In this document: positions 52,474 through 62,900 of the stretch, in pieces
How positions within the stretch are numbered: position 1 is the stretch's first letter
Layout: every line of letters starts with the position of its first letter
Assembly: GCF_003967035.1 (NCBI RefSeq)
Contig: NZ_AP018560.1
Coordinates: 2,651,501 to 2,715,500 of the forward strand
Origin: Aerosticca soli
GTDB taxonomy: Bacteria; Pseudomonadota; Gammaproteobacteria; Xanthomonadales; Rhodanobacteraceae
Length of the DNA stretch: 64,000 bases
Reading direction: 5' to 3'
Made by a program: the position numbers and the translations under genes
Notes under the pieces: model-generated
Databases searched by the model: none
What the model was told of the DNA's origin: nothing
What the model saw: the letters and a program-made list of their open reading frames with translations, nothing else

Positions 52474-55137
52474 ATGGCCCAGATGACCGCAGATTCCTCC
52501 CACCGTCGCCGCGCGCCCTGGTGGTTCGTGCTGGCCGGGCGCCTGCTCGAACCGTGGGTACGCCTGCGTCGCGATCCGGCCGAGCCGGCCAGCCTGCTCA
52601 AGCCCGGCGTGCCGGTGTGCTACGTGATCGAGCGCGACGGCCTTTCCGATGCGCTGATCCTGGAGCGCGCCTGCCGCGAGGCCGGCCTGCCCTCGCCGCT
52701 GCAGCCGCTGGCCGGCACCCGCCGGCGCCGCTCGGTGTTCGCACTGGCCCACCGCGACGGCTGGCTGTTCGGACGGCGCCACCGGCGCATGCCCGACCAG
52801 CTGCTGCGGCAATTGCTGGACACCCTGGACGCCACGCCCGACGGCGACGTGCAGCTGGTGCCGGTGGCGATCTACGTCGGCCGCGCGCCCGGGCGCGAGG
52901 AAGGCTGGTTCCGCGTGCTGTTTTCCGAGAACTGGGTGATGGTCGGCGGTTTCCGGCGCCTGCTCGCGCTGCTGCTCAACGGCCGCGACACGGTGGTGCA
53001 CTTTTCCGCCCCGGTGTCGCTGCGCGCGATCCGCGCCGAATCCGGCGCAATGCCGCCGGAACGGCTGTCGCGCAAGATGGCACGCGTGCTGCGCACGCAT
53101 TTCCGGCGCATCCGCGCGGCGGTGATCGGCCCGGATCTCTCCCACCGGCGCACGGTGGTCGACGCCGTGCTCAATGCCGAGCCGGTGCGGCAGGCCATCG
53201 CCGCCACCGCCGCCCGCGAACGCATCCCCTACGCCAAGGCCTGGCGGCGCGCACACAAGCTGATTCTGGAGATCGCGGCGGACTATTCGCATCCGGTGGT
53301 GCGTTCGGTCTCCTCGCTGCTGTCCAATTTCTGGAACAAGCTCTACGACGGCATCGCCATGCACCACTTCGACAAGGCGCGCGCCGCGGCGCCCGGGTAC
53401 GAAGTGATCTACGTGCCGAGCCACCGCAGCCATGCCGATTACCTGCTGCTCTCCTACCAGCTGCACGTGTCCGGCGTGGTGGTGCCGCACATCGCCGCCG
53501 GCGTCAACCTCAACCTGCCGGTGGTCGGGCCGATCCTGCGCCGCGGCGGCGCGTTCTTCCTGCGCCGCAGCTTCGCCGGCAACGCGCTGTATTCGGTGAT
53601 CTTCAACGAATACGTGGCGCAGCTGATCGAGCGCGGCGTGCCGATGGAGTACTTCATCGAGGGCGGCCGGTCGCGCACCGGGCGTCTGCTCGCGCCGCGC
53701 TCGGGCATGTTGATGATGACCGTGCGCGCCTTCCTGCGTGCGCCGCACCGGCCCATCCTGTTCCAGCCGGTGTACATCGGCTACGAGAAGCTGATGGAAG
53801 GCAAGAGCTACATCGGCGAGCTGTCCGGCAAGCCGAAGGAAAAGGAATCCCTGCTCGGCCTGATCAAGGGACTCAAGGTGCTGCGCCAGCGCTACGGCCA
53901 CGTCGCGCTCAATTTCGGCGAGCCGATCGAACTCATTCCCGAACTCGAGGCGGCAAGCGCGAACTGGCGCGCGGCCACGGGCGATCCGGAAGCCAAGCCC
54001 GAGTGGCTGGCGCCGCTGGTGGACCGGCTCGCGGAAAAGATCCAGATCAACGTCAACCGCGCCGCCGACGTCAACCCGATCAACCTGCTCGCGCTGGCCC
54101 TGCTCGGCACGCCCAAGCACGCGATGGCCGAGAACGACCTGCTCGCCCAGCTCGAGCTCACCCGCGCCTTCCTCGTCGAGCTGCCCTATTCGGACCGCGT
54201 CACCGTCACCGCGCTCGAACCGGCGGCGATGATCGCCTATGGCGAGCAGATGGGCTGGATCCGCCGCGTCCGGCATCCGCTCGGCGACGTGCTGCTGGCC
54301 GACGACGAACCGGCGGTGCTGCTGTCCTATTTCCGCAACAACGTGCTGCACCTCATGGCCACCGCGGCGTGGGTGGCCTGCTGCTTCCTCAACAACCGGC
54401 GCATGTCGCGCGCCTCGGTGATCCGGCTCGGACGGATCATCTACCCCTTCATCCAGGGCGAGCTGTTCCTGCCCTGGGATACCGACGGCTTCGCCGCGCA
54501 GCTGCAGGCCACCGTGGATTTCTTCCTGCGCCGCGGCTTGCTCGAATCGAGCGGCGAGGGCCGCCTGCTGGAACGCGGACCGGGCCAGGACGACGGCGCC
54601 TTCCGCCTGCGGGTGATCGCGCGCAGCCTGATCCAAGCCTTCGAGCGCTACTACATCGCCATCGCCGCGCTGGTGCGCAGCGGCCCGCACCGCTTGAGCG
54701 CCGGCGAGCTGGAGACCACCTGCACGCTGATCGCGCAGCGACTCTCGCTGCTCAGCGAAGAGGCGGCGCCGGAGTTCTTCGACAAGGCGCTGTTCCGCGG
54801 CTTCATCCGCAAACTGCGCGAACAGCGCGTGGTGTGGACCGACCCGAACGGCAAGCTCGACTACGCCGAGGCGCTGGAGGACATGGTGCGCGACGCGCGG
54901 GTGATCCTCTCCCGCGACGTGCGCCATTCCATCCTCAAGATCGCCGGCAGCGGCGACCGCGCCCCGCCCGCGCCGCCTGCGACTGCGGGCGCCGCGCCGG
55001 CAGTCACCGATGCGGTTGCCGAAATTCCGGACGGCGAAGTCGCCGCCGCCCTGCACGAGCGCCATGTCGCCGCCGAACACTTGCGTCACGAGCGCGAACA
55101 CCACGAAGACGGACCGCAGCCGCCCGCGCAGGAGTGA
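52474..55137 (+). CDS. plsB: Glycerol-3-phosphate acyltransferase PlsB
   Basis: An 887-residue membrane-bound enzyme that starts phospholipid synthesis by acylating sn-glycerol-3-phosphate. Acyltransferase motifs appear in order: HX4D with His317 and Asp322 in VPSHRSHADYLL, GGAFFLRRSF, the FIEGGRSRTGRLLAP block III, and PVYIGYEK. The C-terminal half is helical, with acidic, low-complexity residues after 830 (PPATAGAAPAV...), likely disordered. Length is slightly more than E. coli PlsB (807). Start ATG 52474. Confidence 0.97.
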   Translation: MAQMTADSSHRRRAPWWFVLAGRLLEPWVRLRRDPAEPASLLKPGVPVCYVIERDGLSDALILERACREAGLPSPLQPLAGTRRRRSVFALAHRDGWLFGRRHRRMPDQLLRQLLDTLDATPDGDVQLVPVAIYVGRAPGREEGWFRVLFSENWVMVGGFRRLLALLLNGRDTVVHFSAPVSLRAIRAESGAMPPERLSRKMARVLRTHFRRIRAAVIGPDLSHRRTVVDAVLNAEPVRQAIAATAARERIPYAKAWRRAHKLILEIAADYSHPVVRSVSSLLSNFWNKLYDGIAMHHFDKARAAAPGYEVIYVPSHRSHADYLLLSYQLHVSGVVVPHIAAGVNLNLPVVGPILRRGGAFFLRRSFAGNALYSVIFNEYVAQLIERGVPMEYFIEGGRSRTGRLLAPRSGMLMMTVRAFLRAPHRPILFQPVYIGYEKLMEGKSYIGELSGKPKEKESLLGLIKGLKVLRQRYGHVALNFGEPIELIPELEAASANWRAATGDPEAKPEWLAPLVDRLAEKIQINVNRAADVNPINLLALALLGTPKHAMAENDLLAQLELTRAFLVELPYSDRVTVTALEPAAMIAYGEQMGWIRRVRHPLGDVLLADDEPAVLLSYFRNNVLHLMATAAWVACCFLNNRRMSRASVIRLGRIIYPFIQGELFLPWDTDGFAAQLQATVDFFLRRGLLESSGEGRLLERGPGQDDGAFRLRVIARSLIQAFERYYIAIAALVRSGPHRLSAGELETTCTLIAQRLSLLSEEAAPEFFDKALFRGFIRKLREQRVVWTDPNGKLDYAEALEDMVRDARVILSRDVRHSILKIAGSGDRAPPAPPATAGAAPAVTDAVAEIPDGEVAAALHERHVAAEHLRHEREHHEDGPQPPAQE

Positions 55138-55221
55138 CGGAAGTCACGGCGCCGCAGCGTTCTCCATTGCCTATGATGGCCCCTGCATCCGCAGGATGCC
55201 TTTCCTAAAGGGGACCCTTGC

Positions 55222-56571
55222 ATGTCGCATCGCCATCTCGTCACGCCGTTGCACTGTCTCGCCTTGGCACTCGTCGCGGCAGGCCTTCCCGCTGTGGCGG
55301 CTGCAGAGCCGAATCTGACCGTGTTGCATTGCGCACATTTGTTCGATCCCACTGCCGGAAAACTGCTGGGCGAAACCACCGTGGTCGTCGCGAATGGCAA
55401 GGTGCAAAAGGTGGCGGCCGGCAGACTCGACGAAACGACCTTGCAGAGCGGCAACGCCAACGTACGCAGCGTCGATCTTCCCGGCGCCACCTGTCTGCCC
55501 GGCCTCATCGATGCCCATACCCATCTCACCTCGGAGACCAGTCCCACCGGCTATACCGATCAATTCCGCTGGAACGTCGCCGATTACGCCATTCGCGCCA
55601 CCGTCTACGCGCGCCGTACCTTGCTGGCTGGCTTCACCACGGTGCGCAATCTGGGTGATGGCGCCAACGAGTCCATCGCATTGCGTAACGCGATCAATGC
55701 GGGGATCGTGCCCGGTCCACGTATTTTCACTGCGGGCAAGGCAATCGGTTCGACCGGAGGACATGCCGATCCCACCGATGGTTATCGCGCCGACCTCGCC
55801 GGTGATCCGGGCCCCAAGGACGGCATCATCAACGGTACCGCCGATGCCTTAAAAGCCGTGCGCCAGCACTACAAGGATGGCGCCGACGTCATCAAGATCA
55901 TGCCTTCCGGCGGCGTCTTGGACGAAAGCCGCAGCGCGGACAACGCCCAAATGACCCTGGAGGAGATCAAGGCCGTGGTCGATGCCGCACACGATTACGG
56001 CTTCACCGTCGCCGCTCATGCCCACGGTGCCGAAGCGATCCGCCGGGCGGTGCTGGCCGGCGTGGATTCCATCGAGCACGGCACCTTCATGAGCGAGGAA
56101 GACATGCGACTCATGAAGGCGCATGGCACTTGGTATGTCCCCACCATCATCGCGGGCAAATACGTCGAGACGATGGCCGCCAAACCCGGCTATTACCCAT
56201 CGCAGGTCGCGGCCAAGGCGCGCCTAGTCGGTCCTGCGATTCAAGCCACCGTGGGCAAGGCCTATCACGCCGGCGTACGTATCGCCTTCGGTACCGACGC
56301 GGCGGTCTATCCGCATGGTCAGAACGCCAAGGAATTCGAATACCTGGTCCAGGCTGGACTACCGCCGGTCGCGGCCTTGCAGGCGGCCACCACCCATGCG
56401 GCTGAACTTTTGCATCAGCAAGACACCCTCGGCCGCATCGCCGAAGGTTTCACGGCCGACGTGGTGGCAGTCCCCGGTAATCCGCTCGACGACATCACCT
56501 TGATGCAGAAAGTGGACTTCGTCATGAAAGATGGCGTGGTCTACAAAATGCCCGGCTCAACCACCGATTGA
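55222..56571 (+). CDS. Exported amidohydrolase
   Basis: A 449-residue metal-dependent hydrolase of the imidazolonepropionase/prolidase-like amidohydrolase superfamily. A signal peptide (ending LPAVAAAEP) is followed by metal motifs: HTHLT (about residue 99), a lysine in KIMPSGGV, AAHAHG (about 273), EHGTFM and the aspartate in FGTDAAVYPHG (about 355). Relatives cleave peptides with C-terminal proline, amides or toxins such as ochratoxin. AAAGGGGA precedes ATG 55222. Codon use is less GC-biased than in the neighbours, with many TTG and GCA codons, hinting at foreign origin. Confidence 0.92.
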   Translation: MSHRHLVTPLHCLALALVAAGLPAVAAAEPNLTVLHCAHLFDPTAGKLLGETTVVVANGKVQKVAAGRLDETTLQSGNANVRSVDLPGATCLPGLIDAHTHLTSETSPTGYTDQFRWNVADYAIRATVYARRTLLAGFTTVRNLGDGANESIALRNAINAGIVPGPRIFTAGKAIGSTGGHADPTDGYRADLAGDPGPKDGIINGTADALKAVRQHYKDGADVIKIMPSGGVLDESRSADNAQMTLEEIKAVVDAAHDYGFTVAAHAHGAEAIRRAVLAGVDSIEHGTFMSEEDMRLMKAHGTWYVPTIIAGKYVETMAAKPGYYPSQVAAKARLVGPAIQATVGKAYHAGVRIAFGTDAAVYPHGQNAKEFEYLVQAGLPPVAALQAATTHAAELLHQQDTLGRIAEGFTADVVAVPGNPLDDITLMQKVDFVMKDGVVYKMPGSTTD

Positions 56572-56707
56572 AGCCGGTGCATAAGGTCCATGTCGGTGAA
56601 AGGTGCGGGGTCGTCCCATGGCGCCGACGTCTTGCACCGGCTTGGGCCACAAGCAAGGCAGCACCAGTACCTTCTTTTAAGGACGCGTCCGTCGATGATC
56701 GGCTAGC

Positions 56708-57487
56708 ATGGGCCGCATGAACAAGCCAGGTCACCCTTCCGCCGAGACTGCCACCACCCACTTCGGCTACCGCGAGGTGCCGGTCCAGGAGAAACAGCGG
56801 CTGGTCGGGCGCGTGTTCACCTCGGTGGCGCGCCGCTACGACCTCATGAACGACCTGATGTCGTTCGGCATTCACCGGCTGTGGAAGCGCCACTTCGTCG
56901 CGGTGAGCGGCATCCGCCCGGGCGATTGCGTGCTCGACCTGGCCGGCGGGACCGGCGACATCGCCGCGCTGCTCAAGCCCGTGGTGGGCGATCGCGGCCA
57001 GATCGTCGTCGGCGACATCAACGCGGCGATGCTCGGCATCGGCCGCGACCGGCTCACCGACCGTGGTCTGGTCGGCGGGCTGGCCTATGCCCAGCTCAAC
57101 GCCGAATGCCTGCCGTTTCCGGAGGCGAGTTTCGATGCGGTGACCATGGCCTTCGGCCTGCGCAACGTCACCGACAAGGACCGGGCGCTGGCGGAGATCC
57201 GGCGCGTGCTCAAGCCCGGCGGCCGCGCGCTGATCCTGGAGTTCAGCCGCGTGCGCGGCGAGCTGCTCGGCAAGCTCTACGACTTCCACTCCTTCGCCGT
57301 GCTGCCGCGCCTGGGCCAGGTGTTCGCCGGCGATGCGGACAGCTATCGCTATCTCGCCGAGTCGATCCGCAAGCATCCGGACCAGGAGACGCTCAAGGCG
57401 ATGATGACGCGCGCCGGTTTCGACCATGTCGAGGTGCGCAACCTCAACCAGGGCATCGTCGCCATCCACAAGGGTTTCCGTTACTGA
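56708..57487 (+). CDS. ubiE: Ubiquinone/menaquinone C-methyltransferase UbiE
   Basis: A 259-residue S-adenosylmethionine-dependent enzyme that methylates the ring of ubiquinone or menaquinone precursors. Blocks: TTHFGYREVPVQEKQRLVGRVFTSVARRYDLMNDLMSFGIHRLWK, LDLAGGTGDIAAL (cofactor), AFGLRNVTDKDRALAEI and HKGFRY at the C-terminus. The start is 56708 or 56717. A DUF779 gene follows 8 bases after its stop. Confidence 0.96.
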   Translation: MGRMNKPGHPSAETATTHFGYREVPVQEKQRLVGRVFTSVARRYDLMNDLMSFGIHRLWKRHFVAVSGIRPGDCVLDLAGGTGDIAALLKPVVGDRGQIVVGDINAAMLGIGRDRLTDRGLVGGLAYAQLNAECLPFPEASFDAVTMAFGLRNVTDKDRALAEIRRVLKPGGRALILEFSRVRGELLGKLYDFHSFAVLPRLGQVFAGDADSYRYLAESIRKHPDQETLKAMMTRAGFDHVEVRNLNQGIVAIHKGFRY

Positions 57488-57495
57488 GCCAGACC

Positions 57496-57879
57496 ATGAA
57501 CACCGTCCAGGCACCCGACCGCGTGCTCGCCACACCCGCCGCCGAGGCGCTGATCGGCGAGCTGCGCGGCGAATACGGCCCGCTGCTGTTCCATCAATCG
57601 GGCGGCTGCTGCGACGGCTCCTCGCCGATGTGCTATCCGCAGGGCGACTTCCTGGTCGGCGATGGCGACGTGCTGCTGGGCGAGATCGGCGGCGCGCCGT
57701 TCTACATCAGCAGGCCGCAGTTCGAATACTGGAAGCACACCCAGCTCATCATCGACGTGGTGCCGGGGCGCGGCGGCATGTTCTCGCTGGAAAACGGCCG
57801 CGGCGTGCGCTTCCTGACCCGCTCGCGCCTGTTCACCGACGAGGAGATCGAGGCGCTGAAGGCCGCCGGGCGGTTCTAG
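57496..57879 (+). CDS. DUF779 family protein
   Basis: A 127-residue protein of the DUF779 family, which elsewhere accompanies acetaldehyde or aldehyde dehydrogenase. It opens MNTVQAPDRVLATPAAEALIGELR, has a cysteine cluster in GGCCDGSSPMCYPQGDFL (about residue 40) and a beta-rich core with FSLENGRGVRFLTRSRLFTDEEIEALKAAGRF at the end. No aldehyde dehydrogenase gene is in this window. It follows ubiE at 8 bases and is likely cotranscribed. Confidence 0.9.
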   Translation: MNTVQAPDRVLATPAAEALIGELRGEYGPLLFHQSGGCCDGSSPMCYPQGDFLVGDGDVLLGEIGGAPFYISRPQFEYWKHTQLIIDVVPGRGGMFSLENGRGVRFLTRSRLFTDEEIEALKAAGRF

Positions 57880-57921
57880 CGCCCCTCGCCTTAAGCGCCG
57901 GGCTGGGCGGCGCCGCCCGGC

Positions 57922-59622
57922 TCAATCCTTCCCGGCCCCTTCCTTGCGCCGCGCGAGTTCCTCGGCCATCGCCTGGCGCATCAGGTATTTCTGCACCTTG
58001 CCGGTCACCGTCATCGGGAAGGCATCCACGAACCGCACGTAATGCGGCACCTTGAAGTAGGCCAGCCGGTGCCGGCAGTAGTCCTGGATCTCGGCCTCGG
58101 TGACCTGCGCGCCCTCGCGCAACTGGACCCAGGCGCAGACCTGCTCGCCGAACTTGGGGTCGGGCACGCCGAACACCTGCACGTCCAGCACGTGCGGATG
58201 GGTGTAGAGGAACTCCTCGATCTCGCGCGGATAGACGTTCTCGCCGCCGCGGATGATCATGTCCTTCAGCCGACCGACGATGCGGCAATAGCCGTCCTCG
58301 TCGATGGTGGCGAGGTCGCCGGTGTGCATCCAGCGTGCCTCGTCGAGCACCTCGCGGGTGCGCTCCGGGTCCTGCCAGTAACCGCGCATCACCGAATAGC
58401 CGCGCGTGCACAGCTCGCCGGTGACGCCGCGCGGCACGATGTGCCCGCTCTCGTCGACGAGCTTGACCTCGAGGTGCGGATGGACGCGGCCGACGCTGTC
58501 CACCCGGCGTTCCAGCGGATCCTCTGGCACGGTCTGGAAGCTCACCGGGCTGGTTTCGGTCATGCCGTAGCAGATGGTCACCTCGCTCATGTGCATCTCG
58601 TTGACCACCCGCCGCATGATCTCTTCCGGACACGGCGAGCCGGCCATGATGCCGGTGCGCAGGCTGGACAGATCGAACTGGCGGAAGCGCGGATGCTCGA
58701 GCTCGGCGATGAACATCGTCGGCACGCCGTGCAGGCCGGTGCAGCGCTCGGCCGCCACCGTTTCCAGCGTGGTTTCCGGATCGAAACCCTCGCCCGGGAT
58801 CACCATGCAGGCGCCATGGGTGACGCAGGCCATGTTGCCGAGCACCATGCCGAAGCAGTGGTAGAACGGCACCGGGATGCACAGGCGGTCGGCCGGGGTG
58901 AGGTGCATGCCCTCGCCGACGAAAAAGCCGTTGTTGACGATGTTGTGGTGGGTGAGCGTGGCGCCCTTGGGCGAGCCGGTGGTGCCGGAGGTGAACTGGA
59001 TGTTGACCGGGTCGTCGAAGGAAAGATCGGCCTCGACCTGGCGCAGCCGCGCATAGGCCGGGGCATCGGCCAGCGCGCCGAGCTCGTGCCAGGCCCGCGT
59101 GCCCGGCGCGGCCTCCTCGTCGAGCAGGATCACCTCGCGCAGGTCCGGCAGCCGCGCGGCGCGCAGCCGGCCGGGTGCTGCCGCCGGCAGTTCGGGCGCG
59201 AGCTCGGTCAGCAGCTCCAGGTAATGCGAGGTCTTGAAACGCCGCGACAGCACCAGCGCACGGCAGCCGACCTGCTTGAGCGCGTATTCGAGCTCGTGGG
59301 TGCGGTAGGCCGGATTGATGTTGACCAGGATCAGCCCGGCCTTGGGCGCGGCGAACTGCAGCACCACCCATTCGGCGCGGTTGGGCGCCCAGATGCCGAT
59401 GCGGTCACCCGGATCGAGCCCGAGCGCCAGCAGGCCGGCGGCGACGCGTTCGACCTCGGCATGAAAAGCGCGGTAGTCCAGCCGCACATGCTGCGCCCGC
59501 ACGATGAGCGCGGGGCGGTCCGGATGGGTGGCGGCGATGCGGTCGAGCAGCGTGCCCATGGTCTCGCCGAGCAGCGGCTTGGTGCTCGCCCCGTTGACGT
59601 AACTCGGTGCGATCTGGCTCAT
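57922..59622 (-). CDS. AMP-forming acyl-CoA synthetase
   Basis: A 566-residue adenylating enzyme of the acetyl/medium-chain acyl-CoA ligase type. Motifs are [23 protein letters not shown] (P-loop, about residue 200), [71 protein letters not shown] and the C-terminal catalytic lysine in [11 protein letters not shown]. Start ATG 59622 ([13 protein letters not shown]). It is the third such enzyme in the window; the motif [22 protein letters not shown] resembles medium-chain ligases. Substrate is not certain. Confidence 0.96.
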   Translation of the reverse strand: MSQIAPSYVNGASTKPLLGETMGTLLDRIAATHPDRPALIVRAQHVRLDYRAFHAEVERVAAGLLALGLDPGDRIGIWAPNRAEWVVLQFAAPKAGLILVNINPAYRTHELEYALKQVGCRALVLSRRFKTSHYLELLTELAPELPAAAPGRLRAARLPDLREVILLDEEAAPGTRAWHELGALADAPAYARLRQVEADLSFDDPVNIQFTSGTTGSPKGATLTHHNIVNNGFFVGEGMHLTPADRLCIPVPFYHCFGMVLGNMACVTHGACMVIPGEGFDPETTLETVAAERCTGLHGVPTMFIAELEHPRFRQFDLSSLRTGIMAGSPCPEEIMRRVVNEMHMSEVTICYGMTETSPVSFQTVPEDPLERRVDSVGRVHPHLEVKLVDESGHIVPRGVTGELCTRGYSVMRGYWQDPERTREVLDEARWMHTGDLATIDEDGYCRIVGRLKDMIIRGGENVYPREIEEFLYTHPHVLDVQVFGVPDPKFGEQVCAWVQLREGAQVTEAEIQDYCRHRLAYFKVPHYVRFVDAFPMTVTGKVQKYLMRQAMAEELARRKEGAGKD

Positions 59623-59905
59623 GGTTGCGGCCCCCGGCTGGCTGGACTTCCATGAGCATAGCCGAGCCGCGCGCAGGCGGCGCCGCTTCATCGAACCGGC
59701 AGCCGGGTCTGCGCTGGCCAGGCCGAGCACGCATCCTCCAGGCGGCGCGCGTGCTCGAGCCGCGCTTGGAATGTCGACATACCCACGCGGTGACCGCACC
59801 CGCAACCGACCAGACGTTGACACACGACCCATTCAACGCATGGGTGCCTGCAAACCGCGGCCGCCGCGTCAGGCTGGTCTATCTGCCAACCGGCATCGGC
59901 CTTTT

Positions 59906-62900
59906 TCAGGAAGGGTGCACGCCCCGCGCCTGCCGTCGCGCCTGCCGGGCCGCCTTGCGTTCGCGTCGGTCGTGGAACCACAGGTACATCGCCGGCGTGC
60001 TGAGCAGGGTCAACAGCTGGGAGACCAGCAAGCCGCCGAGGATGGCAATGCCGAGCGGTCGACGCATCTCCGCACCCGCGCCGAAACCGAGCGCCAGCGG
60101 CAGCGCCGCGCCCATCGCCACCAGGGTGGTCATGGTGATCGGCCGGAACCGCACCCGCGCGGCCTGCATGATCGCCGTCGGCGGGTCGAGCCCCTGCTCA
60201 CGCTCGGCGACCAGGGCGAAATCCACCATCAGGATCGCGTTTTTCTTCACGATGCCGATCAGCATCAACACCGCGATCACCGACATCAGGGTGAGCTGGG
60301 TGTGCGTGATCAGCATCGCCAGGAAGGCGCCCATGCCGGCCGCCGGCAGCGTCGAAAGAATGGTCAGCGGGTGGACCAGGCTTTCGTAGAGCACGCCGAG
60401 CACGAGATACATCGCCGCGATCACCGCGCCGAACAGCAGCAGCGCGTGGCCGAGCGCCTCGACCAGATTCTGGTTCTCCCCCGTGTAGCGCTTGCGCACG
60501 CCGGGCGGCAGGTGCGCGGCCAGCATCGCCTGCTCGATCCGCTGCATGCCCTCGGCCGGCGTCACCCCGTCGGCCAGGTTGTAGCTGACCGAGGCGGCCT
60601 CGATCTGGTCGTAGTGCTCGATGCTGACCGGCGCGATGGCCGCGCGCAGCCGGGCCATGGCCGAGAGCGGGATCATCAGCCCCTGCGCGTTGCGCACGTA
60701 GGTGTTGAGCAACGCCTCGGGGCTCGCGCTGTCGGCCTTGGTCGAGGCGAGCACGACGCGGTAGGCGTTGATGTCGGTATACACGGTGGAGGCGAAGCTC
60801 TGTCCGAAGGCGTCCAGCAGCGCCTCGTCGATCTGGCCCATGCCCACCTGCAGGCGTGCGGCGCGCTGCCGATCGACGTCGAGCCGCCACTGCTTGCCGA
60901 TGCTGTCGAAGCTGCTGCCGACGTCGCGGAACTGCGGCATCCCGCGCATCACCCGCGCCAGCGCCAGCGTGGGCTGCTGCAGCGGCGTGCCGTCGATGCT
61001 GTCGAGCTGGAAGCTGTACTGGCCCTGGCGGCCGCCTCCTCCGCCGCCGCCGCCATTGATGAACTGCACCGCGCTCACCGCGACATCGAGATCGGGCAGC
61101 GCCTTGAAGCGCTCGCCCAGCCGATCGACCACCGCCTGCGCCGACTCACGGCGCTGGCCGGCGCCGTCACCCCGCGGCTTGAGGTCGACGAACAGGTCGG
61201 CGGTGTTGCCGACCGCGCCGATGTTGCCGCCCAGAAAGGCGGAGACGTCCAGCACCGCCGGATCGGCGCCGAACACCGCGGCGATCTCCTGCGTGCGCCG
61301 GGCCAGAAGCCGGGGCGACACGTTGGCATCGGCGCTGATGTGCGCCTGAATGAGCCCGGTGTCCTCGCGCGGCATCAACCCGCCGCCGGCCGTCCTGACC
61401 ACGAGCACCGCCAGCAGCAGGGTCATCAGCAGCAGGATCGGCGCCTGCCAGCGCATCAGCCGCCGATGCCGCATGGCCCAGGTCAACGCGCGCTCGTACA
61501 GGTGCAGACAACCCGCGTCGAAGCGTTGCGCCCAGCGCGCGAGCCGGCCGGACTCGGCGTCGCTTGGCCCGGCGGCGAGCCAGTGTCCGCACAGGGCCGG
61601 CGTCAGCGTCAGCGACACCAGCGCCGAGATGACGATGGTCGCCACCAGGGTGACGGAGAACTCGCGCATCAGCATGACGAACACGTTGTGGCCGAACACC
61701 ATCGGCGCGAACACCGCGATCAGCGACAGCGTGATCGAGACGACGGTGAAGCCGATCTCGCGCACGCCGATCACCGCCGCCGGCACCGCCGGCAGGCCTT
61801 CTTCCATGTGGCGCACGATGTTCTCGATCACCACGATCGCATCGTCGACGACGAAGCCCACGCACAGCACCAGCGCCACCAGCGAAAAGATGTTCAGCGT
61901 GAAGCCGAACAGCCACATCGTCACCATCGCCCCGGCCAGCGACAGCGGCACGCTGAACATGGCGATCACCGTGGGCCGCGTGCGGCGCAGGAACACCAGC
62001 ATCACCAGCGCCACCATGACCACGCTCATCAGCAACGCCACCTCCACCTCGTGCAGCGCCGACACCGTGGTCGGCGTAAGGTCGAAGATCGGCGTGATGG
62101 CCACGTCCGCCGGCAACAGACGCTGCAACGCCGGCAGGCGTTCGCGGATGGCGGCCACCGTCGCCACCGCATTGGCGTCGTTGCGCTTGCTGACCTGCAG
62201 CAGCACCGCCCGGCGGCCGTTGAACCAGGCGGCCGCATAGCGATCCTCCTGACCCTCGTCGATGGTGGCCACGTCCGCCAGCCGCACCGGCGTACCCGCG
62301 CGGCTGGCGATGACAAGATCGGCGAAATCCCGCGCATCGTGCAGCGCATCGTTGGCCAGCAGCGTCACCTGGGTGATGCCGTTGCTCAGCGTCCCCTGCG
62401 GGGCGGTGACGTTGGCCGCACGCAGCGCGTTGGCGACGTCGTTGGCGGTGATGCCGGCATGCGCCAGCGCGCCGGTATTGAGCGCGATGCGGATCGCGCG
62501 CGGCGTGCCGCCACCGATCTGCACCTGCGCCACGCCGGGAATCTGCGCCACCGCCGGCTTGAGCAGCGTGTCGGTGAGGTCATAGAGCCGCTCCGGCGGC
62601 AGGCTGGTCGAACTCAAGGCCACCAGCAGGACCGGGATCTGCGAACTGTCCGCCTTGAAATAGCTGGGCGGGCTGGGCATGCCCGAGGGCAGGTCGGCCG
62701 CCGCGGCGTTGATCGCCGCCTGCACGTCGCGCGCGGCCTGGTCGGGGCTGCGGCCCAGGTCGAACTGCAGGCCGATCTGCGCGCCGCCCTCGGTGGCGGT
62801 GGAGGAAAGGTGGGCCACGCCGGGAATGCGACCCAGGTGCCGCTCCAGCGGCCCGACCACCGTGCTCGCCATGGTCTGCGCACTGGCTCCCGGCAACTGC

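Noticed and set aside
47814..55208. A very long open frame on the plus strand and other long frames opposite real genes
   Set aside because: High GC content makes stop codons rare in the wrong frames; the product is rich in Arg, Ala and Pro, lacks motifs, and genuine genes with strong family matches occupy the same bases in other frames.
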